DNA of 64,000 nucleotides, from the NCBI RefSeq assembly GCF_000600295.1, contig NZ_JEMG01000001.1, positions 3,074,311 through 3,138,310 on the forward strand, written 5' to 3'. This DNA is from Hylemonella gracilis str. Niagara R (GTDB lineage Bacteria; Pseudomonadota; Gammaproteobacteria; Burkholderiales; Burkholderiaceae_C). The notes beneath the pieces are model-generated. The model was not told where the DNA came from, did not search any database, and saw only the letters and a list, made by a program, of their open reading frames with translations. Position numbers and translations under genes: made by a program. Positions 28,800-37,588 of the stretch are shown one piece after another. Within the stretch, counting starts at the first letter, position 1. Every line of letters starts with the position of its first letter.

Positions 28800-30272
28800 T
28801 CAACCGCCGTTTGCGGCAGCGGGCAAGGATAACGACCAGCGTCCTCCAAGGGTACGCAGCAATACCACTCGATTGGACTGTTCAATCTGTCGCAGGCTCA
28901 CCAAGCCCTGCCGCGCAATGGAAAACTCGCGCTGTGCGTCCAGCAGTTCCAGCTGGCTGCTGGCGCCCAGGCGGTAGCTCTGTTCGGCCAGATCCAGCGT
29001 GCGCTGGGCTGCGTTCACCTGTGCGGCCTGCGCGGCCAGGCGCTCGGTCAGGCTGTCTCGCACCGCCAGCGCATCGGCAACCTCGCGGAAGGCCGACTGC
29101 AATGCCGCTTCGTAGTTGGCCATGGCCTCGCGGCGCGTGGCTTCGCTCACGTCCACCTGAGCGCGGCGGGCACCGGCATCAAACAAAGGCAACTCCAGAC
29201 TGGGAATGACGCTCCAGAAACTGCTGCCGCTGCTGAAGAGGTCGCCCAGCTCCGGGCTGCGCCTGCCCGCGTTGGCCGTCAGCGTCAGGCGCGGGAATCG
29301 CGCGGCCCGTGCTGCGCCCACATCGAAGGCCGCGGCCTGAAGCGCCTGTTCTGCGGCCAGCAGGTCGGGGCGCTGCAGCAGCACCGCCGCTGGCAGGCCG
29401 CCAGGCAGATCGGGCAGGGCCGTGGCCTCGGTGACTTGGGCTGTGGGCAACAAGCTGTCAGGCAATGGCTGGCCCGCCAGCAGCTCCAGCGCCAAGCGGG
29501 CCTGGTTCGCGGCTGCCGCGCTGCGCGCCGCTTCGGCGCGGGCGGCTTCAAAAGCCGTCTGGGCGCGGGCGAGTTGCAGCCCGGAAGCCGCGCCCAGTTG
29601 GTACTGCCGCTCGATCAGGTTCAGCGTGCGCTGTTGGCTGGCGCGCAGCTCGTCGGCCAGGCGCACGCGCTGCACTTCCGCAGACAAGGCCAACCAAGCC
29701 TCTGCGACCTGGGTCACGAGGGTCAGGCGTGCACTTTGCTGCGTCTGTTGCTGGGCCAGAAAACGCGAGAGCGCCGCGCCCTCCAGACTGGCCAGGCGGT
29801 TGAAGAGGTCGATCTCCCAGGCCGTCAAGCCCAGACTGACGCTGTAGCTGGTGCCGGCATTGCCACTGGTGGTTCCGGTGGCGCCGCTTCCCGCGGTGGC
29901 ACCCGCAACGCCGCCGGCGTTTCTCTGGCGTGTCGCAGAGGCCGTGCCTTCCAGCTCGGGCCAGCGCGCGGCCTCGCTGATGCCGTACTGCGCGCGAGCC
30001 CGGTCCACCGCTGCCATGCTGGCGCGCAGGCTGCGGTTGCCCGCCAGCGCCAGCGCCACCACGCGGCGCAGGCCTGCGTCCACAAAGAAGCCGTCCCATT
30101 CACTGGCCTCGGCGGCGTTGGTCAGCGTGGCTTCAGCGGTCACGGTGTCGGGCCTAAAGGTGTCGCGCAGCGACCCCTGGGGTGTTCCGACTGGCGGCAC
30201 CAGGCTGCCGCAACCGGCCAACGCCAGGGTCAGCGCGGCCAGGATGGCCGACCTTGAACGGATGTGGTTCAT
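28800..30272 (-). CDS. RND efflux outer membrane lipoprotein (OprM/NodT family)
   Basis: 490 residues. It starts with a lipoprotein signal (ILAALTLALAGCGSL; lipobox LAGC) and has the two repeated TolC-type domains: VALALAGNRSLRASMAAVDRARAQYGISEAARWPEL, then LDLAEQSYRLGASSQLELLDAQREF near the end. It makes the outer-membrane channel of a tripartite pump. It overlaps the permease gene by 4 bp (ATGA), so it is translated from the same leftward operon. Confidence 0.93.
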   Translation of the reverse strand: MNHIRSRSAILAALTLALAGCGSLVPPVGTPQGSLRDTFRPDTVTAEATLTNAAEASEWDGFFVDAGLRRVVALALAGNRSLRASMAAVDRARAQYGISEAARWPELEGTASATRQRNAGGVAGATAGSGATGTTSGNAGTSYSVSLGLTAWEIDLFNRLASLEGAALSRFLAQQQTQQSARLTLVTQVAEAWLALSAEVQRVRLADELRASQQRTLNLIERQYQLGAASGLQLARAQTAFEAARAEAARSAAAANQARLALELLAGQPLPDSLLPTAQVTEATALPDLPGGLPAAVLLQRPDLLAAEQALQAAAFDVGAARAARFPRLTLTANAGRRSPELGDLFSSGSSFWSVIPSLELPLFDAGARRAQVDVSEATRREAMANYEAALQSAFREVADALAVRDSLTERLAAQAAQVNAAQRTLDLAEQSYRLGASSQLELLDAQREFSIARQGLVSLRQIEQSNRVVLLRTLGGRWSLSLPAAANGG

Positions 30273-33200
30273 GCCGTCACCTCATGAACAGGCGTTGCAG
30301 CTTCGGGTCTTGGCGTACCGCGCGAAAACAGCGACCTCACCCAGAGGTAGAACAACGGCACAAAGAAAATGCCCAGCACCGTGGCGCTGATCATGCCGCC
30401 CAGCACGCCGAAGCCGATGGCCTGCTGCGAACCCGATCCGGCACCGCTGGCCAGCGCCAGCGGCAGAACGCCCATGCCGAAGGCCAGCGAGGTCATGATG
30501 ATTGGCCGCACACGCAGCCGACAGGCTTTCAGCGTGGCGTCGAACAGGCCCATGCCCTGTTGTCGCAGTGCCTCGGCGAACTCTACGATGAGGATGGCGT
30601 TCTTGGCGCTCAGCCCCACGGTGGTCAACAAGCCCACCTGGAAGAAAACGTCATTGTTCTGCCCGCCCAGGTGGCTGCCGGCCAGCGCGCCCAGGATGCC
30701 CAGCGGAACCACCAGCATCACGCTGAAGGGAACCGACCAGCTTTCATACAGCGCTGCCAGGCACAGAAAGATGAACAGCACCGACACAGCGTAGAGCAAC
30801 GGTGCTTGGTCGCCGGAAAGCCGTTCCTGGTAGCTGCGGCCCGCCCATTCGTAGCCAACGCCGGCCGGCATTTCGCGCAGCAGTTCTTCCATCACCACCA
30901 TGGCGGCACCGGAGCTCACGCCCGGCGGCACGTCGGCCTGGATCTCGAAGGCCGGGCTGCCGTTGTAGCGCACCAGTTGTCGCGGCGCCGTTGACCATGC
31001 GCTGCTGGCAAAAGCCGCCACCGACACCATCTGCCCGCTGTTGCTGCGCACGTACCAGTGCTTCAGGTTTTCGGGCGAGGCGCGGTAGGCGGCCTCGCCC
31101 TGCACCAGCACACGCTTGACGCGGCCACGGTCGATGAAGTCGTTCACATAACTGCTGCCCAGGGCGATGGACAGGGTGTCGTTGATGACGTTGGGTTGAA
31201 CGCCCAGTGCCCCCGCCTTCTGATCGTCGATGTTGATCGTCAGCTGCGGGGTTTCGGCCAGGCTCTGCGTGCGGGTGCGCGACAACTCGGGGCGTTGGTT
31301 GCCCAGTTCTATCAGCCGATCCCGCGCGGCGATCAGCTGGGTTTGACCCAGCCCGCCCAGGTCTTGCAGAAAGAGCTGGATGCCGGCGCTGCCGCCCAGG
31401 CCGCGCACGGTGGGTGGCTGCACGATGAAGACCTGCGCGTCGCGCACCCGGCGACCCAGCTCGCGGCTGTAGCGCTCGGCCAGTGCGCCCGCGCCCTGGC
31501 CGGGATCGGGGCGTTCGGCCCAGTCGGTCAGGCGGATGAAGCCCTGGCCCGAGCCTTGGTCGCCGCCGGAGCCCCGCACCACGTTGTAGTACTGCACCTC
31601 AGGCTGTTCGGCGAGGTAGGCCTCCACCTGCGAGGCCACGGCTTCCATGCGCTCGCTGGTGGCGCCGGGCGCCATGCGCACCTGCAACTGCAGGCCGCCC
31701 TGGTCCTCGTCGGGCAGGAAGGACGTGGGCAGACTGACGTACATCCAGGCTGTGGCGCCGATCAGCAGCAGGAAGATGGCCACGCTGCGCAAGGTGCGCT
31801 TGCCCAACCAGTCGACGCCGCGTACATAGCGTTCGGTGAAGCGGTCGAAGCCGCGGTTGAAGCCACCGAAGAACCCGTCAAGCTGTTTGCCGAAGGGGCC
31901 GCCGTGGGCGGCATGTTCCCCCTGGTGCACAGGCCTGAGCAGCGTGGCGCACAGCGCTGGCGACAGACTCATGGCCACCAGCACCGACAGCACCATGGCC
32001 GTCACCACCGTGATGCTGAACTGGCGGTAAATGACGCCTGTGGAGCCGCCGAAGAAGGCCATGGGGATGAACACCGCGCTCAACACGACGGCAATGCCGA
32101 CCAGCGCACCGCTGATCTCTTTCATGCTCTTCTGCGTGGCTTCGCGAGGACTGAGGCCTTCTTCTCTCATCAGGCGTTCGACGTTTTCCACCACCACGAT
32201 GGCGTCGTCCACCAGCAAACCGATCGCCAGCACCAAGCCGAACATGGTCAGCGTGTTGATCGAAAACCCCGCCACCGCCAGCACGCCCATGGTGCCCAGC
32301 ATCACCACCGGCACGGCGATGGCCGGTATGAGTGTGGCGCGCAAGTTCTGCATGAACAAATACATGATCACCACCACCAGCAAGACCGCTTCAAGCAACG
32401 TCTTCACGACGCCTTCAAGCGAGACGCGCACGAAGGGCGTGGTGTCGTAAGTGACGGTGGTTTGGTAGCCGGGCGGCAGGAACGGTTCCAATTCCTTCAG
32501 CTTGGCCTTGATGGCGTCGCCGGTGGTCAGCGCATTCGCGCCACTGGCTGGGAAAATGGCCATGCCCGCGGCACTGCGGCCATTGCTACGGATGTTGGTG
32601 GTGTAGCTGTCCCGCCCCAACTCCACGCGTGCCACGTCACCCAGGCGCAGCGCGGATCCATCAGGCTGCACGCGCAACACAACATCACGGAACTGCTCGA
32701 CCGTGGTGAGCTTGGAACGCGCGGTGATGACGGCCGACAGCCGCTGACCTTCGGGCGCCGGGAGCGCACCGAGCTGGCCAGCGGACACCTCGGCGTTTTG
32801 CTGCTGCAGCGCGGTGCGGATGTCACCCGGCATCAGGCTGTAGCGTTGCAATTTGGCGGGGTCCAGCCAGATGCGCATGGCATAGCCCGAGCCGAAGACG
32901 TTGACGTCCCCCACGCCCTCCACGCGGCTGATGATGTCCACCAGCGTGCTGTTCAAGTAGTCGCCCAGATCGCCGGAGGTGACATTCGGATCGTCGCTGG
33001 TCAACAGGGCGACCATCAGGAACTCTGAACTGGCCTTGGTCACTCGCACACCCTGCGCCTGCACCGACTGCGGCAGTCGGCTGATGACGCTTTGCACCTT
33101 GTTCTGCACCTGCACCTGTGCGGTGTCGGCGTTGGTCCCCGCCTGGAAGGTGAGGAAGGTGCTGGCCGTACCGGCAGCGCTGCTGCTGCTTTCAATCGAC

Positions 33201-33427
33201 ACCAGTCCATCGATACCTTTCAGGCTCTGTTCGACGATTTGCGTCACCGAGTCTTCGATGGTCTGCGCCGACGCGCCGGGATAGCTGGTGTTGATGGTCA
33301 CGCGCGTGGGCGCGATGTCGGGGTAGCGCTCCAGCGGCAGCGTCAGCGTGGCAGCGCCCCCGGCCAGCATGATGACGATGGCAAGCACCCAGGCGAAGAT
33401 GGGGCGGTTGATGAAAAACGAGGCCAT
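30269..33427 (-). CDS. RND multidrug efflux permease (HAE1 family, AcrB-like)
   Basis: 1052 residues, standard size for HAE1 permeases. N-terminal MASFFINRPIFAWVLAIVIM is the usual first segment. The proton-relay aspartates are in GLVLAIGLLVDDAIVVVENVE, and the C-terminal half repeats the pattern with AKNAILIVEFAEALR. Large periplasmic loops are intact. The inner-membrane pump exports drugs or solvents using proton motive force. It is the middle gene of adaptor-permease-channel. Confidence 0.95.
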   Translation of the reverse strand: MASFFINRPIFAWVLAIVIMLAGGAATLTLPLERYPDIAPTRVTINTSYPGASAQTIEDSVTQIVEQSLKGIDGLVSIESSSSAAGTASTFLTFQAGTNADTAQVQVQNKVQSVISRLPQSVQAQGVRVTKASSEFLMVALLTSDDPNVTSGDLGDYLNSTLVDIISRVEGVGDVNVFGSGYAMRIWLDPAKLQRYSLMPGDIRTALQQQNAEVSAGQLGALPAPEGQRLSAVITARSKLTTVEQFRDVVLRVQPDGSALRLGDVARVELGRDSYTTNIRSNGRSAAGMAIFPASGANALTTGDAIKAKLKELEPFLPPGYQTTVTYDTTPFVRVSLEGVVKTLLEAVLLVVVIMYLFMQNLRATLIPAIAVPVVMLGTMGVLAVAGFSINTLTMFGLVLAIGLLVDDAIVVVENVERLMREEGLSPREATQKSMKEISGALVGIAVVLSAVFIPMAFFGGSTGVIYRQFSITVVTAMVLSVLVAMSLSPALCATLLRPVHQGEHAAHGGPFGKQLDGFFGGFNRGFDRFTERYVRGVDWLGKRTLRSVAIFLLLIGATAWMYVSLPTSFLPDEDQGGLQLQVRMAPGATSERMEAVASQVEAYLAEQPEVQYYNVVRGSGGDQGSGQGFIRLTDWAERPDPGQGAGALAERYSRELGRRVRDAQVFIVQPPTVRGLGGSAGIQLFLQDLGGLGQTQLIAARDRLIELGNQRPELSRTRTQSLAETPQLTINIDDQKAGALGVQPNVINDTLSIALGSSYVNDFIDRGRVKRVLVQGEAAYRASPENLKHWYVRSNSGQMVSVAAFASSAWSTAPRQLVRYNGSPAFEIQADVPPGVSSGAAMVVMEELLREMPAGVGYEWAGRSYQERLSGDQAPLLYAVSVLFIFLCLAALYESWSVPFSVMLVVPLGILGALAGSHLGGQNNDVFFQVGLLTTVGLSAKNAILIVEFAEALRQQGMGLFDATLKACRLRVRPIIMTSLAFGMGVLPLALASGAGSGSQQAIGFGVLGGMISATVLGIFFVPLFYLWVRSLFSRGTPRPEAATPVHEVTA

Positions 33428-33459
33428 GGTGGGTGCCGGTGGTGGTTGTGTGGGCGAGA

Positions 33460-34692
33460 TCAGCGGGCCACGGTGGCGTCCGTGGTCCCTGCGGGGGCAG
33501 CAGCGGCTGGCGCGCCGCCAGCGGCTTTGTCTGCCCCCTTGCCTGCCGCATCCGTGCGTGCGACTACAGGCGTCACCACCATGTCGGCGCGGGCCCGTTG
33601 AAGACCTTCGATGATCACGCGGTCACCCACCTTCAACCCGCTGCTCACCAGCCACTGGTTGCCCACGTCGCGTGCCAGGGTCAGTTGGCGGCGTTCCACC
33701 TTGTTGCCCTCACCCACCACCAGCGCGGTGGCAGCGCCGGTGGGCGTGCGGCTCACACCTTGCTGCGGTACCAGCAGCACGTCCCGGTCGACCCCGGCCA
33801 GCACACGGGCCTGAACCAGCATGCCGGGCAACAGCGTTCCCTGCGGGTTGGGCACCGTCGCGCGCAAGGTGACACTGCCGGTACCGGGGTCCACCCGGAG
33901 GCCGCTGAACTGCAGCGTGGCGGGTTGCGCATGCTCGCTACCGTCTTCCAGCACCAGTTGCACTTCGCGGCTGGCGGTCTGGTCGCCCAGCTGCTTGCGC
34001 AGCGACAGCAGTTCTGCGCTGCTCTGCACGATGTCCACGTGCATGGGGTCGAGCTGCTGGATGGTGGTCAGGGCCTGCGTCTGGTTGGCCGTGACCAGGG
34101 CGCCAGGCGTCACGGTCGAGACCTCGATGCGACCGCTGATGGGCGCCACGATCCGCGCCCGTTGCAACTGCACGGCAGCGGCGCTCAAGGCCGCCTGGGC
34201 CACGGCCACGTCGGCTTCGGCCTGGCGCAACGCCGCTTCGCTGTCATCGGCGGCCTGGCGGCTGATGGCGTCGGCGCGCAAGAGTTCTGCGTCGCGCGCG
34301 GCCTTCACGCGTGCGGCGGACATCTGGGCCTGGGCCTTTTGCAAGGCGGCCGCGGTGCGCGCGCGCTCCGCTTCGAAGCTAGACGCGTCCAACTGGTACA
34401 GGGGCTGCCCAGCGGCGACGATGCTGCCTTCGGTGAACAGGCGCTTGAGCACCAAGCCGCCCACCTGGGGGCGGATCTCGGCCACCTGGCTGGCGCTCAA
34501 GCGGCCGGGGAGTTCCAGCTTCAGGGGGGCGTCCTGCGCCGCGACGACGTATACACCCACCTCCGGTGCGGCGCGGGCAGCCGGCGCGGCGGGCTTGTCC
34601 TGACAGGCGGTCAACAAGCTCACCAACAGCAGGCATGTTGCCGGGGCGAGGAACGAAGGACGGAGGGTGGGGAGGCTCGGCATGCGTCCCAT
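33460..34692 (-). CDS. RND efflux periplasmic adaptor (MexA/AcrA family)
   Basis: About 410 residues. ATG 34692 is chosen because GGAGG precedes it and a lipoprotein signal follows at once (ATCLLLVSLLTACQDK; lipobox LTAC). Lipoyl/hairpin segments are present: LSASQVAEIRPQVGGLVLKRLFTEGS, a helical hairpin rich in Ala/Gln, and RIVAPISGRIEVSTVTPGALV. It bridges permease and outer channel. It is the first gene of the leftward operon, 32 bp before the permease. Confidence 0.93.
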   Translation of the reverse strand: MGRMPSLPTLRPSFLAPATCLLLVSLLTACQDKPAAPAARAAPEVGVYVVAAQDAPLKLELPGRLSASQVAEIRPQVGGLVLKRLFTEGSIVAAGQPLYQLDASSFEAERARTAAALQKAQAQMSAARVKAARDAELLRADAISRQAADDSEAALRQAEADVAVAQAALSAAAVQLQRARIVAPISGRIEVSTVTPGALVTANQTQALTTIQQLDPMHVDIVQSSAELLSLRKQLGDQTASREVQLVLEDGSEHAQPATLQFSGLRVDPGTGSVTLRATVPNPQGTLLPGMLVQARVLAGVDRDVLLVPQQGVSRTPTGAATALVVGEGNKVERRQLTLARDVGNQWLVSSGLKVGDRVIIEGLQRARADMVVTPVVARTDAAGKGADKAAGGAPAAAAPAGTTDATVAR

Positions 34693-34827
34693 ACTGCCTC
34701 CACAATGTGGAGACATATTGAAGAACCTGCCCCACCGAGGGGCGGGTGCCGGGTGCCTTGCACGGGTCAAACGACTTGGTGTAGCCTCCAACGTCATGTT
34801 GGATCCCCACCCAGCTCACCCCTGAGC

Positions 34828-34989
34828 ATGAAGCTGAATCTTGCAGCCCGCCTGTTTACCGCCGTCCTGGGCGCTGCGATGGTGGTGGCCGTGGCCATGG
34901 GGGTGGGTGCCCATGTCAACCTGAACCGCGACTTCCTGGGCTACCTGAACGAACAAGCGGTGGGGCGCCTGGAAGATGAGTTTAGTTAG
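34828..34989 (+). pseudogene. N-terminal fragment of a sensor histidine kinase, joined to cassette DNA
   Basis: Only about 48 native residues remain: MKLNLAARLFTAVLGAAMVV and the start of the periplasmic part (AHVNLNRDFLGYLNEQAVGRLE), which look like the first membrane segment of a BaeS/CpxA-like kinase that would regulate the divergent RND operon. At about 34973 the frame runs into the 59-bp repeat of the cupin cassette and stops. The rest of the kinase and its response regulator are missing, so regulation of the pump is probably altered. Confidence 0.7.
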
Positions 34990-35031
34990 TCTGTTCATTT
35001 TCAATCTCCATTTCGATGAGTGCCGCATAAC
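34973..35031 (-). repeat. 59-bp direct repeat, truncated second copy of the cupin cassette
   Basis: Identical to 35615-35673, exactly 642 bp apart. Both begin (on the minus strand) at GTTATGC and include the ribosome site and first codons of the cupin gene. At 34973 the copy is cut and joined to the kinase fragment. Confidence 0.85.
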
Positions 35032-35117
35032 GACCCAAGCTCAGCGACCCGGCGCACGGGACGCGTGGATTGCAAACCACGACGTCATGCCGGGTTCGCT
35101 GCAGCGCATGGTTATGC
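35025..35117 (-). repeat. attC-like recombination site of an integron gene cassette
   Basis: 93 bp bounded by GCATAAC (35025-35031) and GTTATGC (35111-35117), with imperfect inner inverted arms (CTCAGCGACCCGGC against CTGCAGCGAACCCGGC) where one side has extra bases, as extrahelical bases in attC sites do. It is 107 bp downstream of the cupin stop on the same strand, the expected place. GCATAAC recurs at 35667-35673, so one cassette spans about 35031-35672. No integrase gene is in the window. Confidence 0.62.
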
Positions 35118-35223
35118 GGCACTTGGTTGTGTACTTCATGGGCCTCTACTTTTCTGCTTACGACCAAAGGCGGCTGGTCGCGGTTACATTTTCCTTTCGT
35201 GATTATGAGGCGAAACTTTCTAT

Positions 35224-35640
35224 TCAAGGCTTTCGGATGGATCTTCCTTTACCTTTTTCAGCCACGATGAATTCCAGCCATCGAACACCTTCAGTCTTAC
35301 TAGGGTTCCAATGGGAATGAGTGGTGCCGGCCGGAACGAGTAGGCTGTCACCGGGTTTTAGGGTAATGGGTTCCTTGCCCTCCTCCTGGAAAACTGGTGT
35401 CCCAGAAACTACATAGAAGGTGACCGCCGCTGGATGAAAATGGCGAGGGTTGACACCACCTGGCTCGTACTTCACATCTATGACTGTGAAGTCCAGATTC
35501 GCTGTGCCGTCCACTCCGCGTACTATGAGATCCGTAGGTGTTACCCCAGATTTTTGTGGGATGTCTTTCGGATCTTGTGCGTGAGCTACAGACGCAGCTA
35601 GAGCCGCCCCGAATAAGATGAGTTTAGTTAGTCTGTTCAT
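35224..35640 (-). CDS. Exported cupin-domain protein (cassette gene)
   Basis: About 138 residues from ATG 35640, which has GGAGA at good spacing. A signal peptide (LTKLILFGAALAASVAHAQ) is followed by one cupin: metal-binding PRHFHPAAVTFYVVSG and the second motif PGDSLLVPAGTTHSHWNPS with His residues. The substrate is unknown; such small cupins often bind metals or act in oxidative detoxification. It is a paralogue of the next gene upstream and lies in a 642-bp repeat unit that looks like an integron cassette. Confidence 0.85.
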   Translation of the reverse strand: MNRLTKLILFGAALAASVAHAQDPKDIPQKSGVTPTDLIVRGVDGTANLDFTVIDVKYEPGGVNPRHFHPAAVTFYVVSGTPVFQEEGKEPITLKPGDSLLVPAGTTHSHWNPSKTEGVRWLEFIVAEKGKGRSIRKP

Positions 35641-35673
35641 TTTCAATCTCCATTTCGATGAGTGCCGCATAAC
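35615..35673 (-). repeat. 59-bp direct repeat, start of the intact cupin cassette
   Basis: Matches 34973-35031. On the minus strand it begins with GTTATGC immediately after the stop codon of the neighbouring cupin gene (TAA at 35674-35676). Confidence 0.85.
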
Positions 35674-36045
35674 TTAGTCTTTCAATGGTCTGGGAATGGC
35701 CCGACCCTTATCCTTTTCAGACACGATGAATTCGAGAAAGCGGAGCTTCTCGGTTGCGCTGGGATTCCAATGCGCATGAGTCGTACCGGCCGGAACGAGC
35801 AGGCTATCTCCCGCGTGCAAGATGACCGGTGATTCGCCTTCCTCCTGCCAGATGCCGATACCGGAGAGGATGTGGAAGGTTATTGCGGCCGGATGGAAGT
35901 GCCGCGGATTGATTCCACCTGGCTCATATTCGACGTGATAGACGGCGGCTTCCTGGTTCGCCGTATTGGGCACGGCCGTTTTCAGTAAAGGCGCATGCGG
36001 GATTACTCCTCGTTTTTCTTGGGCGTAGGGCGGGGCGTAGAGCAT
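35674..36045 (-). CDS. Cupin-domain protein
   Basis: 123 residues, no signal peptide. The cupin motifs PRHFHPAAITFHILSG and GDSLLVPAGTTHAHWNPS are almost those of the downstream cupin, so the two are tandem paralogues. An AGGAG site precedes the ATG. Its stop codon abuts the cassette boundary of the next gene. The function is unknown. It is divergent from a LysR-type gene that may once have controlled it. Confidence 0.82.
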   Translation of the reverse strand: MLYAPPYAQEKRGVIPHAPLLKTAVPNTANQEAAVYHVEYEPGGINPRHFHPAAITFHILSGIGIWQEEGESPVILHAGDSLLVPAGTTHAHWNPSATEKLRFLEFIVSEKDKGRAIPRPLKD

Positions 36046-36315
36046 AGAAAACTCCTATTGTAAAAATACCGATGCTGATAGGGAAAGCCTTTGATCATGC
36101 CTTCCTCCCGACGCTGCGAGATGTCTGATCTTTGCCCTGCCAGAGTCGGGTGCGCATATGGCAATCAGCCCATTGAAAACAGAGGCTGAGCCCGTGCTCC
36201 CGATCTTAGGTTTCCTGCTCATAGTGTTCGACGATAGAAGGCATATTAGCGTGCTGATGCTTGACTCGAAAACGCTTTTAACTTAGTGTGCAACCAACAA
36301 AAAGTTGGGGTCCAT

Positions 36316-37086
36316 ATGGTGCGGCGATTGCCTTCATTGAACGGACTGCGCGCGTTCGAAGCGGCCGGCCGGCATGGCAGTTTCACCGCTGCGGCGCGAG
36401 AACTGAACGTCACACAAACTGCAGTGAGCCGCTTGGTTCGCCTGCTGGAGGACCGTCTCGGCTTTGCGCTGTTCCGACGGCATGCGAGCGCGCTCGAGTT
36501 GACCGCTCAAGGACAAGCGCTGCTGCTCGGTCTTACCGATGCTTTCAATTCAATCGGCCGCCTCACCGAAAGCGTCGCAGCGATGCGCGCCGGCCCTGTG
36601 CTTACGGTGGGAGTGGGACCGACCCTCGCGGTCGCTTGGCTGATCCCGCGGCTGGCTAACTTCTATCGCAGCCACCCCGACATCGAGGTGCGCGTGGCGA
36701 CCGGAGGCGCGACCCGCGCGGTGCGTGACGACTGGACCTGCACCATCCGGCGCGATACCAACGCGCTGCCGGGCCATACTGCAGAGCACCTGTTCTCCAG
36801 CGCCGTCGTGCCAGTCTGCACGCCGGAACTCGCATCGACGCTGCGCTCACCCGACGACCTGCGCAACGCAACTCTTATTGTCGCGTCCAACATGCCCAAC
36901 GAATGGCCACACTGGTTTGCGGAAGCGCACCTATTCTCTCCACTGCATCCCGCCGGGGAGGTGTCATTCGAGAGCAACGCTATGGCGATGCAGGCGGCGC
37001 TGGATGGCGTCGGAGTCGCCATCGCTCAATTCCCTTATGTCGCTCTTGCCAAACGAGCAGACATTGATGGATCGCCTGCGAGCTGA
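36316..37086 (+). pseudogene. LysR-family regulator (GcvA-like), C-terminus lost
   Basis: 256 residues from ATG 36316 (MVRRLPSLNGLRAF). A complete winged helix (ARELNVTQTAVSRLVRLLEDRLGFALFRR) and most of the effector domain are present up to GVGVAIAQFPYVA. The usual last 40-50 residues are missing; the frame ends in LAKRADIDGSPAS, which belongs to a joined sequence in another frame. DNA binding may survive. It is divergent from the cupin gene pair. GcvA-type proteins control nearby metabolic genes; the target here is unknown. Confidence 0.72.
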
Positions 37087-37456
37087 ACAGCGACGCGGTG
37101 CCTTCCAGGCTCATTCGTGCGGCATTGAGGAGCTTCAAGCCATTGAGGTCTTGGAGAAGCGCAAGAAGTTGGGTAAAGGCGAACTCTCCTCTATCGCCTT
37201 CGCGATGAAGATCCGCCAGGGAGTCATTACCGACGACAGGAAAGCTTGGCAGTTAGCAAAGGACTCTGGCCACGCGTACGCGCAGACGACACCGCACCTA
37301 TTCTCATGGCTTATTTTCACCGGCAGGCTAGGCGACGGTGACAAGGACACGGTCATCACCCAACACATCGGTGCAGGGCGACACATAGCTCAGCACCTCC
37401 AGACAGCCTATGAGATAGCCCTGCAATGCAGGCTCAACTCAACGGCTAAATTCTGA
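37044..37456 (+). pseudogene. PIN-like domain remnant, N-terminus lost
   Basis: Frame different from the LysR gene. The readable part, KKLGKGELSSIAFAM followed by KIRQGVITDDRKAWQLAKDS, resembles the second half of PIN-domain nucleases (G-E-x-x-x-I-A-x-A ... V-I-T-D-D). The first PIN strand with its catalytic Asp is missing, as the LysR fragment lies directly upstream. It is probably an inactive toxin relic brought here by the same recombination that cut the LysR gene. Confidence 0.55.
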
Positions 37457-37588
37457 CTCGCCGGTGATGAGGATTCGCCGCCCCCAAAGCCCAGAGCAGA
37501 TCGTGTTGAGCCTCGGTCCAGCTGACCCTGTAAATGAACGTTGTTCAAACCTGGGACAGGGTCAGTAACCTCTATTCTTCTTAACCGC

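Noticed and set aside
34973-35673. 59-bp direct repeats as insertion-sequence ends
   Set aside because: They are direct, not inverted, and there is no transposase; the inner boundary coincides with an attC-like site.
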